Position numbers and translations under genes: made by a program. From positions 434,001 through 498,000 of the forward strand of contig CP119321.1 of the NCBI GenBank assembly GCA_029202445.1: a stretch of DNA of 64,000 nucleotides, read 5' to 3'. The notes beneath the pieces are model-generated. The model worked only from the letters and a program-made list of their open reading frames with translations. It was not told the origin of the DNA and did not search any database. Below, one piece after another: positions 1-7,409 of the stretch (position 1 is its first letter; each line of letters starts with the position of its first letter). Source of the stretch: Candidatus Microbacterium phytovorans. GTDB taxonomy: Bacteria > Actinomycetota > Actinomycetes > Actinomycetales > Microbacteriaceae.

Positions 1-853
1 TGTACCCGGAAGCCGTGAGCCGCTCGGGCACGACGTCCATGTCGCTCGTCAGCAGCGCCTCGGTCGCGTCGGCGCCGAGGACGAGCTTCACGCCCCACAC
101 CGGGGCGCGGAACAGGTAGGGCCGGTTCATGCGGCGTGCGAGCGCGAACCCCAGATCGTTCGCCGTGGCCCGCTGCGGACCGACGAGGTTGACGGGGCCG
201 TCGAGGCCGGTGTCGATGATGTGACGGATCGCGCCCACCTCGTCATCGAGCGAGATCCACGGCCACACCTGACGGCCCGAGCCGATCGGGCCGGCGAGCC
301 CGAGCCGGGTGAGGAGGAGCAGCGGCTTGAGTACGCCCTCGGGGTGGATGAGCGGAGCCGTCCGAAGCATCGACACCCGCGCGCCGGGGCCGGCAGCGCG
401 CGCCGCCGCTTCCCACTCGCCGCACAGATCCGCCAGGAAGGTGTCGCCGCGCGGCGAGGTCTCGGTCAGCCGCACACCGGGGAGCGACGGGTAGTACCCG
501 ACGGCCGACGCGCTGACGAAGTGCGGCGCATCGTCGCCGAGAGCGCGCAGGGCGGCCGCGATCGCCTGCGTCGGTTGGATACGCGACCACAGCAGCTCGT
601 GCTTGTACCGCTTGGTCCACGGGAAGCGCCCGATGCTCGCGCCGTTGAGGCACACGACCGCGCGAGCGCCGCGCAGGACGTCGGGGTCGAGGGGTCGGGA
701 TGCCGGATCCCACGAGACCTCGTCCGGGGACCCGGCCTCTCGCCGCACGAGGCGCGTCACCGGGATGCCGTCGGCCACGAGGGAAGCGGTCAGCGCTCTC
801 CCGATGAGGCCCGACGCGCCGGCGACGACGACTCGCCCGGCGTCATCAGCCAA
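1..853 (-). CDS. NAD-dependent epimerase/dehydratase, TIGR01777 type (3' end missing)
   Basis: An atypical short-chain-dehydrogenase-fold protein whose gene runs off the left edge, so about 10-15 C-terminal residues are missing compared with the usual length near 300. The dinucleotide-binding motif VVVAGASGLIG sits at residues 8-18. The visible C-terminal part contains PWISLDDEVGAIRHII and GPVNLVGPQ, as in TIGR01777 (YfcH-like) proteins, whose substrate is unknown. No ATG or GTG lies in frame ahead of the Rossmann motif, so I chose the TTG at 853, which overlaps the stop of the osmC-like gene by 8 bases and suggests translational coupling. Family assignment is firm; the start is not. Confidence 0.8.
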   Translation of the reverse strand, partial: MADDAGRVVVAGASGLIGRALTASLVADGIPVTRLVRREAGSPDEVSWDPASRPLDPDVLRGARAVVCLNGASIGRFPWTKRYKHELLWSRIQPTQAIAAALRALGDDAPHFVSASAVGYYPSLPGVRLTETSPRGDTFLADLCGEWEAAARAAGPGARVSMLRTAPLIHPEGVLKPLLLLTRLGLAGPIGSGRQVWPWISLDDEVGAIRHIIDTGLDGPVNLVGPQRATANDLGFALARRMNRPYLFRAPVWGVKLVLGADATEALLTSDMDVVPERLTASGY

Positions 854-1271
854 GCGTCGCCTCGAGCGTGATCTCGATGCCCGACAGTGCGGCGGAGACG
901 GGGCAGCCCGCCTTCGCCTCGTTCGCGATGCGCGCGAAATCCTCCGCGGACAGGCCCGGCACGACGGCGTTCACGTTGAGGTGGGAGCCGGTGATCCCGG
1001 TACCCGGGATGAACGTGACCGACGCCGTCGTCTCGACCGTCTCTGGCGGTGTTCCGTTCTCGGTGAGGGCGTGGGACAGTGCCATGCTGAAGCACGAGGA
1101 GTGGGCGGCGGCGATGAGCTCCTCGGGCGTCGTCACCGACGTGGAGCCCTCACTGCGAGCCTTCCAGTCGACGCGGAAGGGGCCCTGGTTGGAGCTCTCC
1201 AGCGCGATCTCGCCGGAACCTTCGAAGAGGCTCCCCTTCCAGCTGGTGCTCGCTTCGCTCGTGACGCTCAT
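846..1271 (-). CDS. OsmC/Ohr family peroxiredoxin-like protein
   Basis: A 141-residue protein of the OsmC/Ohr superfamily, which reduces organic hydroperoxides in the cytoplasm with two cysteines. Both expected cysteines are present: Cys60 in AAHSSCFSMALS and Cys123 in AGCPVSAAL. The first residues, SWKGSLFEGSGEI, and length match OsmC rather than the longer fusion forms. The ATG at 1271 is the natural start; a long upstream in-frame extension is only open reading frame. Its stop overlaps the start of the downstream epimerase. The subgroup (OsmC versus Ohr) is my inference from length and N-terminal sequence. Confidence 0.9.
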   Translation of the reverse strand: MSVTSEASTSWKGSLFEGSGEIALESSNQGPFRVDWKARSEGSTSVTTPEELIAAAHSSCFSMALSHALTENGTPPETVETTASVTFIPGTGITGSHLNVNAVVPGLSAEDFARIANEAKAGCPVSAALSGIEITLEATLG

Positions 1272-1345
1272 CGGTGTCCTCCCGTCGGTCGGCGCCGGAT
1301 GCGCCCGTTCCGAGCGTAGACCGGGGGCCGGGCGGAGGGAACCGG

Positions 1346-1780
1346 TCAGACCCCGACGCCGGCGCTCACGCGGGCGAGCTCGAGCTCGACGACGTCGCGG
1401 TGGGGCGCTCCACCGAAGCGGGAGCGGATGACACCGTCCCGGTCGAGGATGAACGTCGTCGGCGTCTGCAGCACGTGGAAGTGCTGGGCGATGTCGGGGC
1501 GGTGCGTGAGATCGACGTCGAGATGGACCACACCGGGCTGAGCCGAAGCGATCGCGTCGAGCGTGCGGTGCACTCCGGGACAGCGGGAGCACAGCTCGGT
1601 GCTGAACTGCAGCAGAGTGGCGCGCTCGCCGAGGGCAGGGGCTCCGAAGCGGGCGGGGTCGACCACCTCGTCGGGGTTGAGTCGTCGGGGGCGGTTCTGC
1701 TGCCAGCGGAGGTAGATGCCCAAGGCGATCGTCGCCACGAGCAGGGCGGCGAGGACGATGAGAGCTCCGACGAGGGTCAC
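1346..1780 (-). CDS. Membrane-anchored thioredoxin-like protein
   Basis: With the GTG at 1780 as start this is 144 residues: an N-terminal membrane helix (about residues 3-26, [20 protein letters not shown]), a short linker, and a thioredoxin fold carrying CSRC at 64-67, a TPTTF cis-proline motif and IRSRFGG near the end. Proteins of this form sit on the outer face of the membrane and handle thiol-disulfide exchange; the partner cannot be told from sequence. An alternative ATG at 1903 would add 41 Arg/Pro-rich residues and run through the thyA promoter, so I reject it, although no convincing ribosome site supports the GTG either. Confidence 0.75.
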   Translation of the reverse strand: MTLVGALIVLAALLVATIALGIYLRWQQNRPRRLNPDEVVDPARFGAPALGERATLLQFSTELCSRCPGVHRTLDAIASAQPGVVHLDVDLTHRPDIAQHFHVLQTPTTFILDRDGVIRSRFGGAPHRDVVELELARVSAGVGV

Positions 1781-1874
1781 GACCCACCATGGTAACGGGA
1801 TCGGCGCACCGCGGGCGCCCTCGGGCCGGGTATGACGCCGGGCGTGTAACAGAGCCGGTGTCGCCGGGCGCCGG

Positions 1875-1880
1875 TAGTCT
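1875..1880 (+). promoter_or_regulatory. -10 element of thyA-folA
   Basis: TAGTCT lies 7 bases before the thyA GTG, the spacing expected if transcription starts at the start codon and the mRNA is leaderless. Confidence 0.6.
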
Positions 1881-1887
1881 GGCAGGC

Positions 1888-2703
1888 GTGACAGACGTGG
1901 CATCCGTTCCCACCCCGTACGAAGACCTCCTGCGCGACGTGCTGGCCGAGGGTGTGCACAAGGATGACCGCACGGGCACCGGCACCACGAGCGTGTTCGG
2001 CCGGCAGATCCGCTTCGATCTCTCGAAGGGTTTCCCGCTCATCACGACCAAGCGGGTGCACTTCAAGTCGGTCGCCTACGAGCTGCTGTGGTTCCTGCGC
2101 GGCGAGTCGAACGTCCGGTGGCTGCAGGACAACGGCGTCTCGATCTGGGACGAGTGGGCCGACGCCGACGGTGAGCTCGGACCCGTCTACGGGGTGCAGT
2201 GGCGCTCCTGGCCTGCGCCCGACGGTGCATCGATCGACCAGATCGCTCAGGTCATCGAGCAGATCCGTACGAACCCCGACTCGCGCCGGCTGATCGTCTC
2301 GGCGTGGAACCCTGCCGACATCCCCGAGATGGCGTTGGCGCCGTGTCACGCGCTCTTCCAGTTTTACGTCGCCGACGGCCGGCTCTCGTGCCAGCTGTAT
2401 CAGCGCAGTGCCGACATGTTCCTCGGTGTGCCGTTCAACATCGCTTCCTACGCCCTGCTCACGCTCATGATCGCCCAGCAGACCGGGCTGGAGCCCGGTG
2501 ACTTCGTCTGGACGGGCGGCGACTGCCACATCTACGACAACCACCTCGACCAGGTGCGCGAGCAGCTCAGCCGCACGCCGTACCCGTACCCCACGGTACG
2601 CATCGCCCGCACGCCCGACTCGATCCTCGACTACTGCTTCGACGACTTCGTCGTGGAGGACTACCAGCACCACCCCGCGATCCGCGGAGCCGTCGCGGTA
2701 TGA
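1888..2703 (+). CDS. thyA: Thymidylate synthase
   Basis: Converts dUMP to dTMP using methylenetetrahydrofolate, producing dihydrofolate. The 271-residue protein matches the usual ThyA length and has the catalytic cysteine (about Cys153, in [11 protein letters not shown]), the early arginine region [12 protein letters not shown], the phosphate-binding [11 protein letters not shown] and the C-terminal folate-binding segment. The GTG at 1888 is chosen because it gives the normal N-terminus ([18 protein letters not shown]) and follows a -10 hexamer; upstream in-frame codons give non-conserved sequence. The stop overlaps folA by ATGA, so dihydrofolate production and its re-reduction are translationally coupled. 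Confidence 0.97.
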   Translation: MTDVASVPTPYEDLLRDVLAEGVHKDDRTGTGTTSVFGRQIRFDLSKGFPLITTKRVHFKSVAYELLWFLRGESNVRWLQDNGVSIWDEWADADGELGPVYGVQWRSWPAPDGASIDQIAQVIEQIRTNPDSRRLIVSAWNPADIPEMALAPCHALFQFYVADGRLSCQLYQRSADMFLGVPFNIASYALLTLMIAQQTGLEPGDFVWTGGDCHIYDNHLDQVREQLSRTPYPYPTVRIARTPDSILDYCFDDFVVEDYQHHPAIRGAVAV

Positions 2704-3191
2704 CCGTGAGTCGCGTCGGCGCGATCTGGGCGGAGGCGCACGGCGGTGTGATCGGTGCGGACGGCGGGATGCCCTGGCACGTTCCCGAAGACCTCGCGCA
2801 CTTCCGGGACGTCACGATGGGAGCTCCCGTGATCATGGGCCGACGCACGTGGGAGTCGTTCCCGGATCGCTTCCGCCCACTGCCGGGCCGACGCAACATC
2901 GTCGTCACGCGCTCGCCGGAGTGGGCGGCCGAGGGTGCTGATCGCGCGGGGAGTCTCGCCGAGGCCCTCGCCCTCGTCGACGGCGTGGCAGACGCGTGGA
3001 TCATCGGCGGCGGCCAGCTCTATGCGGAGGCGATGGACGTCGTGGACGTCCTGGAGGTCACCGAGCTCGACCTCGACGTCGACGGCGACACCCGTGCGCC
3101 GTCTCGCGACGGGTGGCCCGTCACCGCCATCGGCGACTGGCAGGTCTCACGCACCGGCATCCGCTACCGCTTCGTCACGCACGAACGCTGA
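2700..3191 (+). CDS. folA: Dihydrofolate reductase
   Basis: Reduces dihydrofolate to tetrahydrofolate with NADPH, recycling the product of ThyA. The 163-residue protein has [24 protein letters not shown] at the active site (Asp/Glu region after PWH), MGRRTWES for NADPH binding and [12 protein letters not shown] in the second half, all standard DHFR landmarks. The ATG overlaps the thyA stop (ATGA). This is the trimethoprim/methotrexate target family; no unusual active-site residue is evident. Confidence 0.97.
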   Translation: MTVSRVGAIWAEAHGGVIGADGGMPWHVPEDLAHFRDVTMGAPVIMGRRTWESFPDRFRPLPGRRNIVVTRSPEWAAEGADRAGSLAEALALVDGVADAWIIGGGQLYAEAMDVVDVLEVTELDLDVDGDTRAPSRDGWPVTAIGDWQVSRTGIRYRFVTHER

Positions 3192-3208
3192 GCTCGTCAG
3201 CCGCCGCG

Positions 3209-3214
3209 TAGGCT
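3209..3214 (+). promoter_or_regulatory. -10 element of the SDR gene
   Basis: TAGGCT ends 7 bases before the ATG at 3222, implying a leaderless transcript. Confidence 0.55.
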
Positions 3215-3221
3215 GGCGCGC

Positions 3222-3980
3222 ATGGCGAAGACGGCACTCATCACGGGCGCGAGCTCGGGCCTCGGCGCGGAGTTCGCTCGGCAGCTGGCGGCCTCGGGTG
3301 CCGACGTCGTACTGGTCGCGCGTGACCTTGCGGCGCTCGACGAGGTGGCCCGAGAGGTGCGCGACCGCTACGGGGTGAGGGCCGAGGTGCTACCGTCCGA
3401 CCTCACGTCCGAGGCTGGACGGGATGCCGTGGCCGCACGGCTCGTCGACCCCGACCGCCCCATCGGCATCCTCGTCAACAACGCGGGATTCGGGCTCGAC
3501 CTCGACTTCGCCTCCAACGACATCGTCGACGAGGAGCGTCACCTCGATCTGCACGTGCGCGCGACGATGCGCCTGTCGCACGCGGCACTCGGCGCGATGA
3601 CGGCGCGGGGGAGCGGACGTATCATCAACGTCGCCTCGGTCGCGGCCTTCCTTCCCCGTGGCACGTACGGGGCGGTCAAGGCATGGATCGTCTCGTTCAG
3701 TCGTTGGGCGAACGCGGCCTACGCACCGGTGACGGTGACGGCGGTCTGTCCCGGCTTCACCCACACCCACTTCCACGAGCGGCTGGGTCTGCCGCCCGGG
3801 CAGGAGGGCGTTCCGGGGTGGATGTGGCTCTCGGCCGACGACGTCGTCCGGGAAGGGCTGCACGACGCGGCCCGCGGCAAGGCCGTGTCGATTCCGTCGC
3901 TGCGGTACAAGTTGCTCGTGGCGGCAACACGCCTCGTGCCGGCCGCGCTCGCGGCCCGACTGGCGCGCACCGGTCGCTGA
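3222..3980 (+). CDS. SDR family NAD(P)-dependent oxidoreductase
   Basis: A classical short-chain dehydrogenase of 252 residues. It has the cofactor motif ITGASSGLGAEF near the N-terminus, NNAGFG in the middle, and the catalytic set NVASVAAFLPRGTYGAVKAW (Ser, then Tyr-x3-Lys). The C-terminal part, with VCPGFTHTHFHERLG, resembles the DltE/YqjQ-like group annotated as ketoreductases or dehydrogenases of unknown substrate. It stands alone between folA and dapA with its own -10 element, and neither neighbour suggests a substrate. Confidence 0.9.
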   Translation: MAKTALITGASSGLGAEFARQLAASGADVVLVARDLAALDEVAREVRDRYGVRAEVLPSDLTSEAGRDAVAARLVDPDRPIGILVNNAGFGLDLDFASNDIVDEERHLDLHVRATMRLSHAALGAMTARGSGRIINVASVAAFLPRGTYGAVKAWIVSFSRWANAAYAPVTVTAVCPGFTHTHFHERLGLPPGQEGVPGWMWLSADDVVREGLHDAARGKAVSIPSLRYKLLVAATRLVPAALAARLARTGR

Positions 3981-4034
3981 CCCGCCCCGTCGATCCGGTG
4001 GGGAGGGCGAAAGCGGGTGCCGTGGCCGAACCGA

Positions 4035-4040
4035 TACCCT
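4035..4040 (+). promoter_or_regulatory. -10 element of dapA
   Basis: TACCCT lies 6 bases before the dapA ATG, consistent with leaderless transcription and with ATG 4047 rather than the upstream in-frame ATG at 4017, which precedes this hexamer. Confidence 0.55.
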
Positions 4041-4046
4041 GGGGGC

Positions 4047-5024
4047 ATGACGCATTCGGGCAATCCCTTCGGACAGGTCCTCGTCGCGCTGGTCACCCCG
4101 ATGACCGCCGACGGTGAAGTCGACTGGCCCGCCGTGGAGAAGCACATCGACGACGTCATCACGGCCGGTGCCGACGGCATCGTGGTCACAGGGACGACGG
4201 GGGAGACGAGCACGCTCACCGACCCCGAGAAGCTCCGACTCGTCGAGGTCGGCAAGTCCGTCTCCGCAGGCAGGGCGAAGATCATCACGGGCGGCGGGTC
4301 GAACGAGACCGCGCACGCGATCGAGTTGTACCGCGCGAGCGAGAAGGCCGGCGCCGACGGCATCATGATCGTCACGCCGTACTACAACAAGCCGACCCAG
4401 GCCGGCATCCTCACGCACTTCCGACTCGTCGCCGATGCCACCGATCTGCCGGTGATCCTGTACGACATCCCGGGCCGCACGGGCGTCCCGATCAGGTACG
4501 AGACCATCCTCCGCCTCGCCAAACACCCCAACATCCTCGCCATCAAGGATGCCAAGGGCGATTTCAGCGAGGTCAGCCGCGTGCTCAACCAGACCGATCT
4601 GCTCTACTTCTCCGGCGACGACGCGAACGTCCTCCCGCATCTCGCCATCGGCGCTGCCGGGCTCATCGGTGTCACCGCCAACATCGCCCCTGCTCCGTAC
4701 CGCACCATCGTCGACGCGGTGAACCGCGGCGATCTGGCCACGGCGACCGCCGCACACCGCAAGCTCGAGCCCCTCGTCCGCGCCGTGATGACCCACGTGC
4801 CCGGCACGGTGAGCGCGAAATACATCCTCCACGGCCTCGGCCGCATCTCCAGCCCTCGCGTGCGCCTTCCCCTCGTCGGCCCGGAGGAGTGGGAGGCGGC
4901 CGTGATCGAGGACGAACTCGCCCTCGTCACGGAGGTCGAGGGTGCTGACTTCTCGAACTTCCGCCCCGATCGCAATGCCGCCGCCGGCGGCGCGCTGCCC
5001 AAGGTGCACGGCACCACGCGCTGA
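4047..5024 (+). CDS. dapA: 4-hydroxy-tetrahydrodipicolinate synthase
   Basis: Condenses pyruvate with aspartate semialdehyde, the first committed step of the lysine/diaminopimelate pathway. The 325-residue TIM barrel shows GTTGETSTL, the YYNKPTQAGI region, YDIPGRTG and the Schiff-base lysine at about residue 167 in AIKDAKGD. The C-terminus runs slightly longer than in enteric DapA, ending in a loose tail. The start is set by the -10 element just upstream. The next gene is rnj, an order conserved in actinobacteria. Microbacterium walls are generally reported to contain lysine or ornithine rather than DAP, so the product probably serves lysine synthesis. Confidence 0.95.
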   Translation: MTHSGNPFGQVLVALVTPMTADGEVDWPAVEKHIDDVITAGADGIVVTGTTGETSTLTDPEKLRLVEVGKSVSAGRAKIITGGGSNETAHAIELYRASEKAGADGIMIVTPYYNKPTQAGILTHFRLVADATDLPVILYDIPGRTGVPIRYETILRLAKHPNILAIKDAKGDFSEVSRVLNQTDLLYFSGDDANVLPHLAIGAAGLIGVTANIAPAPYRTIVDAVNRGDLATATAAHRKLEPLVRAVMTHVPGTVSAKYILHGLGRISSPRVRLPLVGPEEWEAAVIEDELALVTEVEGADFSNFRPDRNAAAGGALPKVHGTTR

Positions 5025-5044
5025 GAGCAGCACAACCGAACATC

Positions 5045-5091
5045 GGATGCCGTGACGGCATCCACCACCGACAGCGGATGCCGTGACGGCA
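5045..5091. repeat. Palindrome plus direct repeat between dapA and rnj
   Basis: GGATGCCGTGACGGCATCC at 5045-5063 is a perfect palindrome apart from its central base and can form an 8-bp stem with a 3-base loop. Its first 17 bases with the preceding C (5044-5060) recur exactly at 5075-5091. It lies between the dapA stop and the rnj start and could terminate or process the dapA mRNA; there is no U tract. Confidence 0.6.
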
Positions 5092-5108
5092 CCCGCGAAA
5101 GGCGTGTC

Positions 5109-6785
5109 ATGCCCATCATCCTGTCCGAACCGGCCCCCCTCGAACCCGGCACCCTCCGCGTCACCCCGCTCGGCGGGTTGGGCGAGGTCGGCCGCAACAT
5201 GACCGTGTTCGAGTACGACGGCAAGCTCCTGATCGTCGACTGCGGCGTGCTCTTCCCCGAGGAGCATCAGCCCGGCGTCGACCTGATCCTGCCCGACTTC
5301 GAGCCCATCAAGGGCCGTCTCGACGACGTCGTCGGTGTCGTGCTCACCCATGGACACGAGGACCACATCGGCGCCGTCCCGTACCTGCTGCGGCTGAAGA
5401 ACGACATTCCGCTGCTGGGTTCCGGCCTGACGCTGGCGCTCATCGAGGCGAAGCTCAAGGAACACCGGATCAAGCCCTACACGCTGACCGTGAAGGAGGG
5501 CCAGCGAGAGCAGGTCGGCCCCTTCGACCTGGAGTTCGTCGCGGTCAACCACTCGATCCCCGACGCTCTGGCCGTCGCGATCCGCACGCCCGCCGGCCTG
5601 GTTCTGGCCACCGGTGACTTCAAGATGGACCAGCTTCCGCTGGACGGGCGCATCACCGATCTGCGCGCGTTCGCGCGCCTCGGCGAGGAGGGGGTCGACC
5701 TCTTCCTCGTCGACTCCACGAACGCCGACGTACCGGGGTTCACGCCGCTCGAGCGGTCGATCGGACCAGTGCTCGACCAGGTCATCGCGAAGGCGCCCCG
5801 CCGCGTCATCGTCGCGAGCTTCTCCAGCCACGTCCATCGCGTGCAGCAGGTGATCGACGCCGCGCACGCGCACGGACGTCGACTGGCCTTCCTCGGTCGC
5901 AGCATGGTGCGCAACATGACGATCGCAGAGGAGCTGGGCTACCTCCATGTGCCCGAGGGGGTGCTGATCGACTACAAGAAGGCGAAGGACCTCCCCGACG
6001 ACCGCATCGTCTACATGTCGACCGGCTCGCAGGGCGAGCCCATGGCCGTCCTCTCGCGCATGGCGAACCTCGATCACGCCATCGAGCCCGGTCCGGGAGA
6101 CACGGTCATCCTCGCCTCGAGCCTCATCCCGGGCAACGAGAACGCGGTCTACCGGGTCATCGACGGTCTCACCAAGCTGGGGGCGAACGTCGTCCACAAG
6201 GGCAACGCGAAGGTGCACGTCTCCGGACACGCTGCGGCCGGCGAACTGCTCTACTGCTACAACATCCTGACCCCGCGCAACGTGCTGCCCATCCACGGCG
6301 AGTACAGGCATCTGATGGCCAACGCGAAGCTGGCGCAGGACTCGGGTGTGCCCGCGGAGAACACGATCCTCGGCGAGAACGGCACGGTCATCGACCTGAA
6401 GGGCGGTGTCGCTCGCGTCGCCGGCCAGTTGGACCTCGGATTCGTCTACGTCGACGGGTCGACCGTCGGAGAGATCACCGACGCCGACCTCAAGGACCGC
6501 CGCATCCTCGGCGAGGAGGGGTTCATCTCCGTGATCGTGGTCGTCGACGCGTCGACGGGTCGCATCATCACGGGGCCGGAGATCCACGCCCGCGGCTTCG
6601 CCGAGGACGACGCGGTGTTCGAGTCGGTCAAACCGAAGATCGCTGCGGCGCTCACCGAGGCCGCCCAGTCGGGGGTGCGCGACACGCACGCGCTGTCGCA
6701 GGTGGTTCGCCGCACGATCGGACGCTGGGTCAACCAGTCGCTCCGCCGACGGCCGATGATCGTCCCCCTCGTTATCGAAGCGTAA
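5109..6785 (+). CDS. rnj: Ribonuclease J
   Basis: A metallo-beta-lactamase/beta-CASP nuclease for mRNA decay and rRNA maturation, with 5'-3' exonuclease and endonuclease activity. At 558 residues it has the normal length. The metal-binding HGHEDH motif is at about residues 81-86; NHSIPDA, GDFKMD and the late HVSGHAA and PIHGEYRH motifs follow in the right order. The ATG at 5109, preceded by GAAAGG, gives the usual N-terminus leading into TPLGGLGEVGRNM; the open frame further upstream covers the repeat region and is not conserved protein. Confidence 0.95.
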   Translation: MPIILSEPAPLEPGTLRVTPLGGLGEVGRNMTVFEYDGKLLIVDCGVLFPEEHQPGVDLILPDFEPIKGRLDDVVGVVLTHGHEDHIGAVPYLLRLKNDIPLLGSGLTLALIEAKLKEHRIKPYTLTVKEGQREQVGPFDLEFVAVNHSIPDALAVAIRTPAGLVLATGDFKMDQLPLDGRITDLRAFARLGEEGVDLFLVDSTNADVPGFTPLERSIGPVLDQVIAKAPRRVIVASFSSHVHRVQQVIDAAHAHGRRLAFLGRSMVRNMTIAEELGYLHVPEGVLIDYKKAKDLPDDRIVYMSTGSQGEPMAVLSRMANLDHAIEPGPGDTVILASSLIPGNENAVYRVIDGLTKLGANVVHKGNAKVHVSGHAAAGELLYCYNILTPRNVLPIHGEYRHLMANAKLAQDSGVPAENTILGENGTVIDLKGGVARVAGQLDLGFVYVDGSTVGEITDADLKDRRILGEEGFISVIVVVDASTGRIITGPEIHARGFAEDDAVFESVKPKIAAALTEAAQSGVRDTHALSQVVRRTIGRWVNQSLRRRPMIVPLVIEA

Positions 6786-6830
6786 GCACCACAGGCCCAT
6801 CCCGGCGTCGGCCCCGGGTGCGGCTGCTTC

Positions 6831-6836
6831 TACAAT
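6831..6836 (+). promoter_or_regulatory. -10 element of the GNAT gene
   Basis: TACAAT lies 6 bases before the ATG at 6843, a near-consensus hexamer placed for leaderless transcription. Confidence 0.6.
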
Positions 6837-6842
6837 CGCCAC

Positions 6843-7337
6843 ATGCCCGCTGTCTTTCGTGTGCGCCCTGCCGTCCAAGGCGATGGCGCGTTCCTCGCGG
6901 ACATGGTGGTCGAGGCGGCGAACTGGCGTCCGGAGGGGGCGCGGCCCCGACACGAGGTGCTGTCCCAGCCCGACCATGCGCGATACCTCTCCGGCTGGAT
7001 GAGGCCGGGCGACGCGGGGGTCGTCGCGATCGACCCCCACGACACGCCCATCGGGGCGGCGTGGTACCGGATGCTGCCGCGCACCGAACCCGGCTTCGGG
7101 TACGTGGGAACCGGGGTGCCGGAACTGATCATCGGCGTCCGGCCCATCTGGCGCGCCCACGGTGTCGGTCGCGCCCTGCTGCAACGTCTGTGCGACCAGG
7201 CGCGCGCGGAGGGCTACGGACGACTGAGCCTCTCGGTGGAGCGCGGCAACTTCGCCCGGACGCTGTATCGGAGCGAGGGTTTCGCGGTCACGACCGCCGG
7301 TATCGGGCGCGACACGATGGTCAAGCGCCTGCGCTGA
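6843..7337 (+). CDS. GNAT family N-acetyltransferase
   Basis: A 164-residue single-domain acetyltransferase. The acetyl-CoA pyrophosphate-binding loop appears as RAHGVGRALLQRLC (about residues 108-121), followed by RLSLSVERGNFARTLYRSEGF, the typical C-terminal beta-alpha end of the fold. The target (protein, amine or small molecule) cannot be inferred; no neighbour suggests one. It is a single gene between rnj and ftsK with its own -10. Confidence 0.88.
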   Translation: MPAVFRVRPAVQGDGAFLADMVVEAANWRPEGARPRHEVLSQPDHARYLSGWMRPGDAGVVAIDPHDTPIGAAWYRMLPRTEPGFGYVGTGVPELIIGVRPIWRAHGVGRALLQRLCDQARAEGYGRLSLSVERGNFARTLYRSEGFAVTTAGIGRDTMVKRLR

Positions 7338-7397
7338 CCGTCCGGTCCGTGCCGCCGGAGGGTCGCGTCGCTACGCGGGAACGTCAGGTGTCGGTCG

Positions 7398-7403
7398 TAC
7401 CGT
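7398..7403 (+). promoter_or_regulatory. -10 element of ftsK
   Basis: TACCGT lies 6 bases before the ftsK ATG. The intervening GGAGGA looks like a ribosome site but would fall outside the transcript if it starts at the ATG. Confidence 0.45.
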
Positions 7404-7409
7404 GGAGGA

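Noticed and set aside
1781..1903. ATG 1903 as the start of the thioredoxin-like gene
   Set aside because: The added Arg/Pro-rich stretch precedes the membrane helix and overlaps the thyA -10 and start codon.
3390..7184. A 1,264-codon open frame antisense to dapA and rnj
   Set aside because: Composition is typical of antisense frames in GC-rich DNA, with no recognisable domain, and it opposes two clear conserved genes.
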